A DNA stretch of 38,419 bases from Chara braunii. Taxonomy: Eukaryota > Streptophyta > Charophyceae > Charales > Characeae. Made by a program: the position numbers and the translations under genes. The stretch spans positions 778,937 to 817,355 of the forward strand of contig BFEA01000549.1 in the NCBI GenBank assembly GCA_003427395.1. The letters are read 5' to 3'. Positions 9,994 to 21,540 of this stretch are shown one piece after another. Under the pieces are notes generated by a model that ran no database searches, was not told the DNA's origin, and saw only the letters and a program-made list of their open reading frames with translations. Position 1 is the first letter of the stretch; each line of letters opens with the position of its first letter.

Positions 9994-10558
9994 TCTACGG
10001 ACCACAGAATCCAGACAGGATCCTGTCAACTAGGGTCTCTAGCCTAGACCTAAACTAAGGTTGTCACTACAGGACGTGTTGCTGATCAGGAGGCATTTAA
10101 GGAGATCCCTCGTAACTCCTCAGGAATTCTTTAACGTCGCAGACAGGACGACGCAATCAGCAGGTCCTCTCAGCACTTAGACGGCCTGTTGTGCAGCCCA
10201 CAACTCGGATTTTGGTCCAACCATGCCACACCGAGCAGCCCGCCGGTCAGTACCGGTCCTTGGGAGGGTTCGTGTCCCCCGGGACAATCGAGTCGTCAGA
10301 CACAGTCTTTAGCCCTACTCAGCCCGTGTGGGTTTGGTCAACAAGGCTCTATCCTTCATCCACATAGTCCTATCACCTGTACAGAAGAGACTCAATGCAG
10401 AAAGAAGAGACAGACAAACTGGACTCAGCAAGTACCACAGGGTGTGTGCACATCCATAGGGCGAGGGGATAGGCTGAAGGCTTGGCGAGATTATACCGGC
10501 TCCAGCTTGGTCAAAATCGTAGTCAACAGTCTTGGTCAACGCCTTGGTCAATGCTGCA
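9994..10558 (-). other. Presumed untranslated leader of the gypsy element
   Basis: No supported gene lies between the gag start and the repeat block at 10559. The stretch is short of long frames on the minus strand and includes repeated GGTCAA words around 10507-10552. By position it should be the 5' leader between the primer-binding site and gag, but the primer-binding site itself falls in the N gap. Confidence 0.4.
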
Positions 10559-10632
10559 GTCACCTCCCGGTCACCTCCCGGTCACCTCCCGGTCACCTCC
10601 CGGTCACCTCCCGGTCAATTCCCGGTCAACTC
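10559..10632. repeat. 11-bp minisatellite (cacctcccggt)n
   Basis: About five near-perfect head-to-tail copies of an 11-base unit, followed by one or two degenerate copies (caattcccggt, caactctccg). Confidence 0.9.
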
Positions 10633-10731
10633 TCCGTCCGGCTATGGCGACCGGCTTCCCTTTCGTCGCCACCCTTCTCCTTCCTTTTTACCTGCCTTGC
10701 CTCCTCCTTCTTCACCCCGGCTGTCTCCTCT

Positions 10732-10732
<1 letters not shown>

Positions 10733-10783
<51 letters not shown>
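10733..10783. repeat. Poly(T) tract of about 51 bases
   Basis: A pure T run follows a C/T-rich lead-in. It may mark a poly(A) tail of a minus-strand insertion, but no body of such an element could be defined, and it lies just before the assembly gap. Confidence 0.85.
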
Positions 10784-10927
10784 CTTCCTCCGCTTCAACT
10801 TCTCTCCTCGGTCTCTCCCTCCGTCCTCTCTTTCACCTCCTTCGTACTCTGTGGTGGAGCTCCGCGGCTATGGCCTTCTTCTTCTTCTTCGTTGGACTGC
10901 ACAGCGCTCTTCAACAGGTACGTGACA

Positions 10928-11634
10928 NNNNNNNNNNNNNNNNNNNNNNNNNNNNNNNNNNNNNNNNNNNNNNNNNNNNNNNNNNNNNNNNNNNNNNNNN
11001 NNNNNNNNNNNNNNNNNNNNNNNNNNNNNNNNNNNNNNNNNNNNNNNNNNNNNNNNNNNNNNNNNNNNNNNNNNNNNNNNNNNNNNNNNNNNNNNNNNNN
11101 NNNNNNNNNNNNNNNNNNNNNNNNNNNNNNNNNNNNNNNNNNNNNNNNNNNNNNNNNNNNNNNNNNNNNNNNNNNNNNNNNNNNNNNNNNNNNNNNNNNN
11201 NNNNNNNNNNNNNNNNNNNNNNNNNNNNNNNNNNNNNNNNNNNNNNNNNNNNNNNNNNNNNNNNNNNNNNNNNNNNNNNNNNNNNNNNNNNNNNNNNNNN
11301 NNNNNNNNNNNNNNNNNNNNNNNNNNNNNNNNNNNNNNNNNNNNNNNNNNNNNNNNNNNNNNNNNNNNNNNNNNNNNNNNNNNNNNNNNNNNNNNNNNNN
11401 NNNNNNNNNNNNNNNNNNNNNNNNNNNNNNNNNNNNNNNNNNNNNNNNNNNNNNNNNNNNNNNNNNNNNNNNNNNNNNNNNNNNNNNNNNNNNNNNNNNN
11501 NNNNNNNNNNNNNNNNNNNNNNNNNNNNNNNNNNNNNNNNNNNNNNNNNNNNNNNNNNNNNNNNNNNNNNNNNNNNNNNNNNNNNNNNNNNNNNNNNNNN
11601 NNNNNNNNNNNNNNNNNNNNNNNNNNNNNNNNNN
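10928..11634. other. Assembly gap (707 N)
   Basis: Unknown bases. By symmetry with the left side, the gap should contain the inner part of the 5' LTR and the primer-binding site. Its stated length may be an estimate. Confidence 1.
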
Positions 11635-12215
11635 AGGTCGCTGTGGCAGCGCTTCCGCATGGCTTACGCAGGAATGAATGAATGGCTGGGCGCTGCCTCT
11701 TGATTTATACTTCTGTAGCTCGTTGGTCTGCCCCTTTCCCATGCCCCTGGTGCACACAGTCCCACACGGTACTTGCTTGACTGGACTGAGACTGNCNGGG
11801 ACTGGGTACNGCTGACTCAGCACTGGTGGACTTCGCCACTTGCCCACTTGCCTCGGTCTACTGTGGGCAGTACCCGAAAGGCCACTTCCGGACCTTCCGG
11901 AAGACCGTGGACTTGGCCTTTCGGTACTGTAGCAGCCACGACCTTGACCCTTCAGGACTGTAGCAGCTACGNCNTTGACCCTTNGGANGAGNTACAGCTA
12001 CGACTTCTAGAACTGACTAGGACTCCTATCCGACAGGTCTACAGATCGAACCCCTATAACCTACAGACCTACGACAACCTACCAACTNTGGGGAAAGACA
12101 CAGGTCGTGGGTTCAACTCCTGGGGTCGACACAGATACTGTACACAGGTAGGGTAAGGACTAGGGATCGAGCCCTGGGATCTGCATCAGCTACTGCAAAG
12201 GTGGAATCCGTTTCA
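11635..12215 (-). repeat. 5' LTR of the Ty3/gypsy element (alignable part)
   Basis: Matches 657-1218 as described there. Relative to the left copy it carries an extra 19 bases near 11875 (gaaaggccacttccggacc). On the minus strand it starts TGAAACGG at 12215, next to genomic flank, where the target duplicate would begin with tggcc at 12216-12220. A conserved TATAAAT lies at 11709-11703. About eight N bases are scattered through it. As the 5' LTR it would have driven element transcription leftward. Confidence 0.9.
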
Positions 12216-12480
12216 TGGCCCTTGCAAGGCCCCCAAACCTCAAAATGCCCACCCTCCCGACGACCACCGACGTTGAAATGTGATTGACGTTGAAATGTCT
12301 CAGGGGGGGGAAACGCAACCCTGACGGGCTGCGAACATCCCGCTCCCACTTCCCCACCATCTCCCCCCTTCTCCCCCCCTCTCCCTCCCCCTTTTTTCCC
12401 CCCCACCATCTTACACCCGACTTCCCTCCCCACCACACCCTAATCTGTTCATGAGACTATTTAGTGGCAAAGCTGCACTC
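12216..12480. other. Flank of the gypsy insertion; pyrimidine-rich DNA
   Basis: No gene is supported. It holds a close direct repeat of gacgttgaaatgt (about 12268 and 12286), a G8 run near 12303, and a C/T-rich block at about 12340-12430. Confidence 0.6.
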
Positions 12481-12499
12481 TAGATCACCAAGCGCGAAG

Positions 12500-13072
12500 A
12501 AGATTAATGCCAAAATTCTGGGCCTTTCTTCAAACTATCCCTTCAGATTAACTTATATTTACCATTGTCGAACTCTTTTCTGAGCTTAGTCTCTTTTATT
12601 TTTCAATATCGCTCCCCAGGCAGGGAGGGATTCTGAGCGGATCTGGGTTAAACCACTGGCATTAATACCGATCCCCAAGAAGGGGATGGTAAACGCTGGC
12701 AATTTTATTCAGACCTTTTCGTTTCTTTTATCACGTACCACCAATTCAGTGCTGTTCATAAGTTAACTTGCTGGCATTGCCATCGTTCCCCAGGTGGGGA
12801 GGGCAAATGCTGGCATTTTTTTTCAAACTATTATTCTCCCTTATTTAACATTTTGGGAATTAGCATCGCCAGATGCTGCGCTGAACTCGATGAATTCGCT
12901 GTCATTCTTACCTTTTCCCCAAGAGGGGTGACGAAATTCTGTCCAATTTTTTTGGTATTATTTTCCGTTATTGATCAAGGTTTTTTCATCACATTCTGAG
13001 CCATACTCTGTCATCTGGCTGGCATAGAAAACTCTTCCCCACGTGGGGAGGGTAAATGCTGGCAAATGGGTA
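12500..13072 (+). repeat. Five spaced hairpin repeats (CCCC/GGGG with CTGGCA)
   Basis: A motif of about 45 bases recurs near 12613, 12671, 12785, 12917 and 13037. Its centre is a short stem, TTCCCC..GGGG, with a two- to three-base turn. It is followed by agggyaaatgctggca in the best copies (12791 and 13043) and preceded by another ctggcat 10-20 bases upstream. The AT-rich spacers also align weakly (for example ttcaaactat at 12533 and 12822). This indicates a diverged tandem repeat with a period of about 115-130 bases, shortened to 58 between the first two hairpins. No coding potential was seen. Confidence 0.7.
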
Positions 13073-13153
13073 GCATTATGTTCACATTCGGTCGGCGAAT
13101 ACGAACGCAAATGACCGAATGCGTACGTGTTCGGAAATCGACCGAACGTGACA

Positions 13154-13165
13154 TTTTTTTTTGTT

Positions 13166-13196
<31 letters not shown>
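13154..13196. repeat. Poly(T)/poly(G) tract
   Basis: A T run interrupted by a single G (13154-13175) passes directly into 21 G residues (13176-13196). A long G homopolymer could form quadruplex structure and is also prone to sequencing error. Confidence 0.9.
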
Positions 13197-13356
13197 CTGG
13201 GGGCTGAGGGGGTTCTGTTAGGTGTTGGAGGAAGAACCCCCACCACCCCAACCTGACTCCCTCTTCACCCGCTTTGATGCAGGGGGTGCAGCACCCCATG
13301 CAGCAAAGCGACACCGCTACTGTGGGTGCTGTACCTGCTGCCAACATCCGCAGCTC

Positions 13357-13359
<3 letters not shown>

Positions 13360-13396
<37 letters not shown>

Positions 13397-13475
13397 AATA
13401 TATACATACACACACACACACACACACATATATACAGGCATTTTTATAGATACACACACACACACACACAAGAAC
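13360..13475. repeat. Interrupted (CA)n and (TA)n microsatellite
   Basis: Three CA blocks are separated by tatacaaatatatacata and by a short ATAGATA-type spacer. Apparent His-Thr or Val-Cys frames across it are translations of the microsatellite, not genes. Confidence 0.95.
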
Positions 13476-13499
13476 ACCCATAGGCATGCATACATACAT

Positions 13500-14527
13500 A
13501 TACATGAGTAATGACTGATTGAATATATATGCATACATTATTGGACGGATGTAACGTATAGAGATGGTTAGTATCCCCAAACCCACCCCGTACACCCATT
13601 AGGTCTTGTCCCTCGGCATGGGTAAAATCAAAAATGCCTTTGACATTAGGACCATGCGGACGATGACCTGAAGGGGTACAGGATGGGATGTTGGGAGTCC
13701 CTGGGAATCGACCCACTTACCAAACCAACGGAAGGATTACATTGGCCTGGCCCTACGAAAATTGCGTGGCTGAAGTACACGGTATATAGTCCGGTTCTAG
13801 ATGATTTGATTCTACGGGATATGATACTATGACACCAGTGCCCCACTGGTAGACCCATGAGCTACTAGTCTTGGCGCTCGACAAACACCAGGTAGGAACC
13901 AGATCCCAATACAGAAAGGATGGCCCCGAAAATGGGCTGGCTGGTTGTAGGAAGCCCACTGAAAAAGGTACTACCGGTACTGTTTCCTCCGAAGAATCGA
14001 GCCCTCGCTGGGAACTTGGAGAACCAGTAGAAGCAGTGAATTCGAGGCACGGTCGGGGCAACTGACAGTGATACTACCCGCACCATCCCGAGTATTCGTC
14101 CCAGATACCGTTTTTTTTTAGGAAAAGAGAGCACATTCTTATAATGACTGAAACAACGAGGGTACTATCACTGGGCACTTTCCACGGCCACTCCGAGGTC
14201 GTGACTCCCCGCCTTTGTCTTTGCAAGAGTCCCCTGTCCATCCTCCTATATCTATCACTGGATTTTATCATTACTATGCATCTCTGTTTGCATATGCATC
14301 ATGTGAATTGGAGGCTTGTGTGAACTCTGACGTGACTGGCTATGGTGGCACTTGACTTGGAAGGCATTCTCTACGGGGACCTCGTGGAATCCCAGAGCGA
14401 CGAGGAACCGGTATTATGCTCTTCCCGTTACTTACCTGCCTATCTATGAATGGAAGTGTTGGCAGTTTGGAATGCTTGGTCGTGCTTTGTGTTGTGTATG
14501 CAGGCTATGGAATCCCTCTGATGAGCC
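13500..14527. other. Unassigned, no supported gene
   Basis: Mixed-composition DNA with only short frames in every direction. A weak tRNA-like A-box/B-box pair is present on the minus strand (13864-13803). A short ATG-started frame at 14342 has no splice partner that keeps frame. Confidence 0.5.
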
Positions 14528-15457
14528 GAATAGTGGCGTTTGGCGAAAAACGTTTTAGGGGCTTGCCACACCCTTCCTGCTTCAACCCCAGCGACCTGTT
14601 CCAGTTTCTTCCAAGACTGCCTGTCGACGTGTTCTCATCAAGCTTCCTCGTATATCGTCATGTGTTGTGATTCGTGTACCTACATGTCATGTCTGCATCG
14701 AGGCTGTTCCGACTAAGGGTTACAGTCAGGCCATTGCCCCTACTGTGATTAGATTAGCATGTAGTGGTAGGTGCTCTACCCCTGATCTATAGTAGGACGG
14801 AAAATGATTGTAATGATCACACTCTGTCTAAATACTCTTTTGGCCATGGTAGAATGTGGAACCTTCTCTGATGAGACTGCATCTAGCTGTTGTGGTAATA
14901 CCCAGGCGATGAATAGCATCGGCAATAGGCAACCATTTTAGTGAATTATGTTGTGATAACGCTTCTTTTCAGTAGGGATAGCTTCTCGTTAAATAGCAAT
15001 TGTGGTCCATTTTCTTGCAAGTTTTTGTTCCTAACATGAAGTAGTGTGGTGGTAATGATATTATAAGTGGTTCGATTTCTTGCCCATTCAATTTTCTTCG
15101 TATGATATGTTGGAGGTATGATCTGGGATGTTGATGAGTTCAATCGACTAAACGATATAATAATGGTTTTTTCGAAGTCAAGTGGAGTAATTTTGCTTCC
15201 CCTCCCTCTCTTCTCTCCTCCATTCCTTCTTACCTACTTCTCCTCTCCTTCTTCACGATGAGACAGATGAACCATACGCTCTTTTGTGATTAGCACAATC
15301 CGGGATTGCATGGTGATGCATTCAGCTGACTGATGGATTATCTCCTAGCCCTCCTCCTCCTCTTCCCCTCTCAGCCCTCTGTCCCCCTCTTCTCTAACGA
15401 TCCATACCATGCATTGTGGTTAGTATAACCATTGCGTACATGATGGTGTGCTCAGGC
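14528..15457 (+). repeat. 930-bp tandem duplication, copy 1
   Basis: Begins gaatagtggcg and is repeated head to tail from 15458. It includes a stretch of 25 bases near 14538-14562 that copy 2 lacks. No intact frame is shared by both copies, so this is a noncoding (intergenic or intronic) segmental duplication. A pyrimidine-rich block lies around 15195-15255. Confidence 0.85.
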
Positions 15458-16380
15458 GAATAGTGGCGTGCCACACCCTTCCTGCTTCAACCCCAGCGAC
15501 CTGTTCCAGTTTTTTCCAAGACTGCCTGTCGAAGGGTTCTCATCAAGCCTCCTCGTATATCGTCATGTGTTGTGATTCGAGTACCTACATGTCATGTCTG
15601 CATCAAGGCTGTTCCAACTAAGGGTTACGATCAGGCCATTGCCCCTATTGTGATTAGATTAGCATGTAGTGGTAGGTTCTCTTCCTCTGATCTATATTAG
15701 GATGCAAAATGATTGTAATAATCACACTCTCTCTAACTATACTCTTTTGGCTATGGTAGAGTGGGGATCCTTCTCTGATGAGAACTACATCTAGCTGTTG
15801 TGGTAGTACCCAGTCGATGAATAGCATCGGCAACAGGTAACCATTTTAGTGATTTATGTTGCGACATTGCTTCTCTTCAGTAAGGATAGCTTCTCGTTAA
15901 ATAGCAATTGTAGTCTATTTTCTCGCAAGTTTCTGTTCCTAGCATGAGTAATGTGGTGGTAATGGTATTATCATAAGGATGCTATAAGTGGTTCAATTTT
16001 TTTTGCCCATTCAATTTTTCTTCATGCGATGTGTTGGAGGTATAATCTGGAATGTTGATGAGTTCAATCGATGAGGCGATATAATAATTTCCGAAGTCAA
16101 ATGGAGTAAATTGTTTCCTCTCCCTCTCTTCTCTCCTCCTTTCCTTCTTACTTACCTCTCCTCTCCTTCTTCATGATGAGACAGTTGAACCACACGCTTT
16201 TTTGTGATTAACACGATCCGGGTTTGCATGATGATACACTCAGCTGATGGATTATCTCCTAGCCCTCCTCCTCCTTCTCTCCCCCTCTCGGCCCTCTCTC
16301 CCCCTCTTCTCTGGGTCCAATGATCCATACCTTGCACTGTGGTTCGTATAACCATTGCATACATGATGGTGTGTTCAGTC
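15458..16380 (+). repeat. 930-bp tandem duplication, copy 2
   Basis: Follows copy 1 without a spacer and ends near acatgatggtgtgttcag. By eye it differs from copy 1 by scattered substitutions and several indels, including an extra catcataaggatgc-like insertion near 15972. The divergence shows the duplication is not recent. Confidence 0.85.
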
Positions 16381-17218
16381 GATTGATGGCTTTGACCCAC
16401 TGTGTTTGCTGTCCTCCTGCGCGCATCACATAGGTGGAAATACTTTCCTCATATAGGCACTAGGATCTTAGTTTGATTGAGGGGTAGACTTGTGATAGAT
16501 GGGACAACGGTGACATTCTCACATACTCTGTTATATCGGTGCTCTCCAAGGGCATGTAGGATTACGAAAGGGTAATGAGGAAGCCTTTAGCACACACAAT
16601 TTTTGGTCGACTACTTCATTGACATGATGGCCTGGATTTAGACAAATCCTCGTAATTATGAAGTTTTGCGAACAATTTTTTCAATCGGGGGTTCATTGTA
16701 ATGATGTCATATTGTGAATGATTATGCCACACACTCTATCTGGCATTATCCTTTTTTTAACAGGCAACATTTAACTAGGTCCAGTAAGACTAGTCTGGCA
16801 TGGGTTCAAACTCTGGGCGGCATCTAAATCAGTCGACTTGGGTGATTTCGATTTATGACCTTGCCTCCCTGATTTCTAATGAATATCCTGTGCAGTAGAA
16901 GCAGTAAGTTGTTCCATAATTGAGTCATCGGTACAGCACCATGATGTGGACTTCACCCTTCACGCTATTTGGTTCTCTTTGAGGGAGCGGCGGGATCTGT
17001 AACACTGACGTTCCTTAAAGTTATATGGGATATCTACGTTACGGTCCCATCGCCTATTCTTCCCTCCTGCTCTCTCCCCTCTCTCTTCCTGCCTCTTACT
17101 TGCCTCCCCTCATTGACCTGGACGATCCACATCCAGTCCTGTGATCTAGCAGATATGACGGTGAACACTGTAGATCGATGCCTCTGATACTCTGCCTTCA
17201 TAGTCTCTGCCCCCTCAG
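16381..17218. other. Probable intron or intergenic DNA upstream of the coding exon
   Basis: No convincing coding sequence. The last bases, tctgccccctcag at 17206-17218, form a good plant-type 3' splice site with a pyrimidine tract and AG. That supports an intron ending here rather than plain intergenic sequence. Confidence 0.5.
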
Positions 17219-17579
17219 TCATCTAAAATTCACAATAAGGCACTATGAAATCCCATCTGGTAACGACTATAATGAAGTCAGGGAATGGGCTGCCTCGATC
17301 TTCTCGGAGATCTATAATGACCATCGCTCCTTGCTGAAAGAGTTCGAGGATAGTCTGCAGCAGATTAGGATCCAAGAACGACATGTTGTGGACCAGCTCA
17401 TGAGAGCAAACATGGCTCTCAGCACAGAGATTAACAGGCTCAATGAAGCCATATATCACAGCATCAAACCTAAGACGGATCCAACCTTTCTCCTGGTTAG
17501 GAAACTACTTGTCATCCTGCTGATACTTCCATTTTATGCTACTTTCATTATGATCCTCGCGCAAGGGTGCATGGCCTGA
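17219..17579 (+). CDS. Terminal exon of a tail-anchored coiled-coil protein (partial, hypothetical)
   Basis: After the 3' splice site at 17218 the frame reads HLKFTIRHYEIPSGNDYNEV and stays open for 119 residues to a TGA at 17577-17579. The middle part is a heptad-like amphipathic helix (HRSLLKEFEDSLQQIRIQ, then RLNEAIYHSI). The end is a strongly hydrophobic stretch (LLVRKLLVILLILPFYATF) followed by a short polar tail. That architecture suggests a protein anchored in a membrane by its C-terminus, with a cytosolic coiled coil. Varied codon use without simple-sequence bias makes it the most gene-like stretch in 13-18 kb. An upstream ATG at 17178 would extend the frame, but it lies across the putative splice acceptor. 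No family is recognised, and earlier exons were not identified. Confidence 0.5.
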
Positions 17580-17808
17580 TAGGAATCCTCGTTCAGAGAA
17601 GCATCATCTCTTTTCAAATGGATGTATGAATGGGCTTTTGAAGAAAAGTGGGGACACGTAGCATCTGGACAAAGTGAAGGACTAAGTGCTTGATAATGGA
17701 AGCTACGTGTAAGAACGGATGCAGCATATAAACCTGCAGCCTGAACAGTCGTACCGCAGCTTGCTGTGGGGTTCTTGGCATTTTTTTTGTGCCATGGGCT
17801 AACGTATT

Positions 17809-17812
<4 letters not shown>
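17580..17812. other. Probable 3' UTR of the coiled-coil gene
   Basis: No ORF of note. It directly follows the stop codon and runs into the CA microsatellite. No clear AATAAA signal was identified. Confidence 0.35.
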
Positions 17813-17884
<72 letters not shown>

Positions 17885-17888
17885 CACA
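17813..17888. repeat. (CA)n microsatellite
   Basis: About 75 bases of nearly pure CA with one AA interruption near 17868. Confidence 0.95.
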
Positions 17889-18548
17889 TGTAAGTACCTG
17901 CACAAACACGAACTGAGAACACAACTGATTTCTGAGTTTTGTTACAAGAACGAATACCTTGCTGAGTTTGCCGTGATCCGCTGAGATTTCTAAGTCTCTG
18001 TGTGTGCGTGCTTGTTGTTCTGCAACTCGCGAGTTTGCTGATATATCTCCAGGAGCGGAGAGCTCCTCCTCATTTGCGGCCAGCAAGTTAAGACTTCAAG
18101 CTGCTTGAGCATGTGGTGGAGCAGCACTGGAGCCACCATGGGAAGGAGGGTCGCCCAGCGCTCCATCTCGACTATGGTGGGGAAGGGGAAGCGACAGAGA
18201 TACTTACCTGGCTATGGCCGATGCAGCTTCATCACCTTGGTGGTGCTGCACCGGTAAGGCCCCAGGTGGGGTATAGCCGCACCAATAAGCTTCAAGGCAG
18301 AGTCGGGCATGGCGGCCTGAGCAGCCATGGCTGCTTTGCGTTGTCTTCCTCTTCTTCTTCTTCTTCTTACCTCTGTCTCCTCTCAAGTTCATTCATTTCT
18401 TTTGCAATTGGACGACATTGTGAAGGGTCATAACACACAGGCACAGTGCCACACACATACACACAATGCAATCTGCTCATGCAGATGATGCATCAGCTAC
18501 AGCAGTTGCAGCAGCACTAGCCGCAGCAGTTGACAAGACAAAATGATA
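17889..18548. other. Unassigned, with short basic frame and TTC repeat
   Basis: No supported gene. It includes a short frame from an ATG at 18138 that meets a donor-like ccg|gtaagg at 18253, a TCTTCT run at 18347-18368, and short CA/CAG-type simple repeats around 18440-18540. Confidence 0.4.
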
Positions 18549-18556
18549 CACACACA

Positions 18557-18602
<46 letters not shown>
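18549..18602. repeat. (CA)n microsatellite
   Basis: CA dinucleotide run with one G interruption at the start. Confidence 0.95.
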
Positions 18603-18605
<3 letters not shown>

Positions 18606-18745
18606 ATTGACACACACTCACTGGCATTCATGCGAATAAACTGAATGGCACCACCACACGAACTGACTAACAACAAAAGTCAACGTCGACGTGGCATAGG
18701 TGATTACGACGAGCAGGCACCGTGCATGAATAGAAAAGAAACAAC

Positions 18746-19690
<945 letters not shown>

Positions 19691-21540
19691 TGTCATCCTC
19701 GCCGTCCAGATTGTCCTCGTCCTCATCATCCTCCATCTCACCCTCCTCCATACCCTCCTCCGCCTCTCCCCGCCTCAGCACGGGTGTTGATGTTCCGGCT
19801 GCAGCAGGATCATGTCGAACTGTGGTGCGACCTGCGCCAGATCGAGCGGCGTCATGACCGACCGCAGCGTCGTCGACAACATCAGTCCCTCCAAATCATC
19901 GTTAGCCCAGTCTGCTGCCAGCCCCAACCATCCTCCTACCACCATGGGGCCATGGTCGCCCCTGCTCTTCAGCCTAAGTCTCCAGTGCGAGTACTCCAAC
20001 TTCTCGGTGCGCTGGTGGTGTGGACTTCGTCTGCACGAGAGACGAAGTGCTCCAATTCCTCTCAGCTAGAGAGGATGTTGTCCAAATGGACAGCACCTTG
20101 ACCGCCAGAGTCCAGCCCCGCACGCCTCCCACCACAGCACCGCATTGTCCTTCTTCGCCCTCTGCACCGCTCGTGTGGTGTCGAACACTCCTCTCACCAT
20201 GTGGAACTCGTACAGCTGGTCCATGTAGTCGTCAAACCTCTTGCTCCCTCTCTTGCCCATGGCCGCTCCACAACAGCCTCAAACTACGGCATGAGCTCCA
20301 TATTGCTGAAAATAGCAATGTCCCTCAAGACTGGATCCAGCAACTCGGCCACGACGTGGATTGGGTTGAGCAACATATTTGTCCTATTCCTCACGTCCAC
20401 CAGGATGTCACCGAGGAGGGTCGAACGGACGAAGACAGGCAGCTGACGAGTCGAGTCGTAGATCCAAGACAAGCAATGGACATCCTTGTCCACCTCTCGC
20501 AGGACGTCATAAAGGCCCTTCATGAGGGTGGTCAACTTCTTGACATCAGCCCAGAAGACCTTGTGAAGAACAGTCTCCTCCACGAAGAAAGTCTTCCCCC
20601 TGATATGCCCCCTCCACAACATCATCTCCCAGGCGCGTCCATTCCGATGTGTGTGATGGCCTTTGCACAGACCTCCAGTCGTTGCAGCAACACGTAGTTT
20701 GTCTCAAACCTCGTCTAAGTTGGGCGAAGTAGGCAGGTGCATTTAAGGTCCGGGTATTGCAACAGTTGCGTCCTCAACTGCGATTGAGGCCACATGTGCA
20801 CTCTGAAGAAGTTGACCACCTTGGTGGCCTTCTCGATAATTGTCACCGCCCACTCCTTCTTGCAGATGCCGTGCATAAGCAGGTCCATCCAGTGTGTCGT
20901 GCAAGGGATCTAGTAGATCTACGCGAAGTTTGGATCCTCCCTCAACATCCTGGCAGCACTCTTGTTCCCTGCGAAGGAGTCTATGCAGATCACAGTTACC
21001 TTGTCTACACCCCACTCCTTGAAGAACCGCTTCCACACAGCGACTACAACAGTTGCATCCTTCTCCCCCTCACTCACATCCTCGTGTTTGATGAAAACGG
21101 GCTTTGACCGCCCAGCGAGGATGTAGTTCATAAGCGATCGCCCAGAGATGTTTATGGTGCCATCGGTTATGAACATGCAACCTGTTACCTCCCAATTATC
21201 CCGGACTGCCTACTCCTTAACCTCCAACATCCCACACAACTGATCAAGGAGCCTGCATTGTAGTGGGTTGTACGCAGTGGGCAGAAGAGGGCAGCTCGCT
21301 GCAGGTTGTGGCCCATAACACGCCAGCTAGAACTTCTTGAAGCTCTTGCTTATCGCGACGTTGAAGGAGATGGCGTTCTCAACAAAGAACTCACAACAAG
21401 TATCATCAATCTCCTCCTGTTTGGGGTTCTTCGCGTACCTGACGATGCTCGTCTGTCTAGCCGCCCTCCGTGCGCGGGCAGCCTGTCACCTATGTCCACA
21501 GACTCCACACCATGTGCTCTCCCCGGTGGTTAAGGTCCTC
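19691..21540 (-). pseudogene. hAT-type (DUF659) transposase, decayed
   Basis: The segments are collinear on the minus strand: a possible CxxC finger remnant (TWCGVCGHR, about 21510); CCEFFVENAISFNVAISKSF (21390-21330); the DUF659-like core MFITDGTINISGRSLMNYIL to KVTVICIDSFAGNKSAARML (21176-20940); IPCTTHWMDLLMHGICKK, typical of the conserved Cys-His block (about 20905); ETNYVLLQRLE (about 20690); and DILVDVRNRTNMLLNPIHVV (about 20400-20330). The C-terminal dimerisation region has AVLWWEACG, AERNWSTSSLVQTK (about 20060) and KLEYSHWRLRLKSR (about 19990). These are the usual landmarks of cut-and-paste hAT transposases. Stops (two TAG near 20915, TAG near 21325) and at least two frameshifts inactivate it. 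No terminal inverted repeats were identified. Confidence 0.8.

Noticed and set aside
10507-10552. W-box cluster (TTGACC words) as a stress promoter
   Set aside because: The words merge into the adjacent 11-bp minisatellite with ggtca units, and the site lies inside the element leader, so it is most simply repeat-derived.
10189-11847. Frames of 249 to 504 codons around the gap
   Set aside because: They are long only because N bases contain no stops. Real sequence on either side is leader DNA, poly(T) or LTR.
12600-13072. CRISPR-like array (repeats with CCCC/GGGG stem and spacers)
   Set aside because: Repeats are too diverged, the spacing varies (58 to 132 bases), the spacers resemble each other, and there are no cas genes in a clearly eukaryotic context.
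14342-14410. Possible first exon (MVALDLEGILYGDLVES) ending at a gt donor
   Set aside because: Joining the donor after 14410 to the acceptor at 17218 puts the exon out of frame and hits a stop. No other partner exon was found.
18138-18253. Short basic frame MGRRVAQRSISTMVGKGK ending at ccg|gtaagg
   Set aside because: The donor looks good, but no in-frame downstream exon could be found, and the following DNA is microsatellite and antisense hAT sequence.
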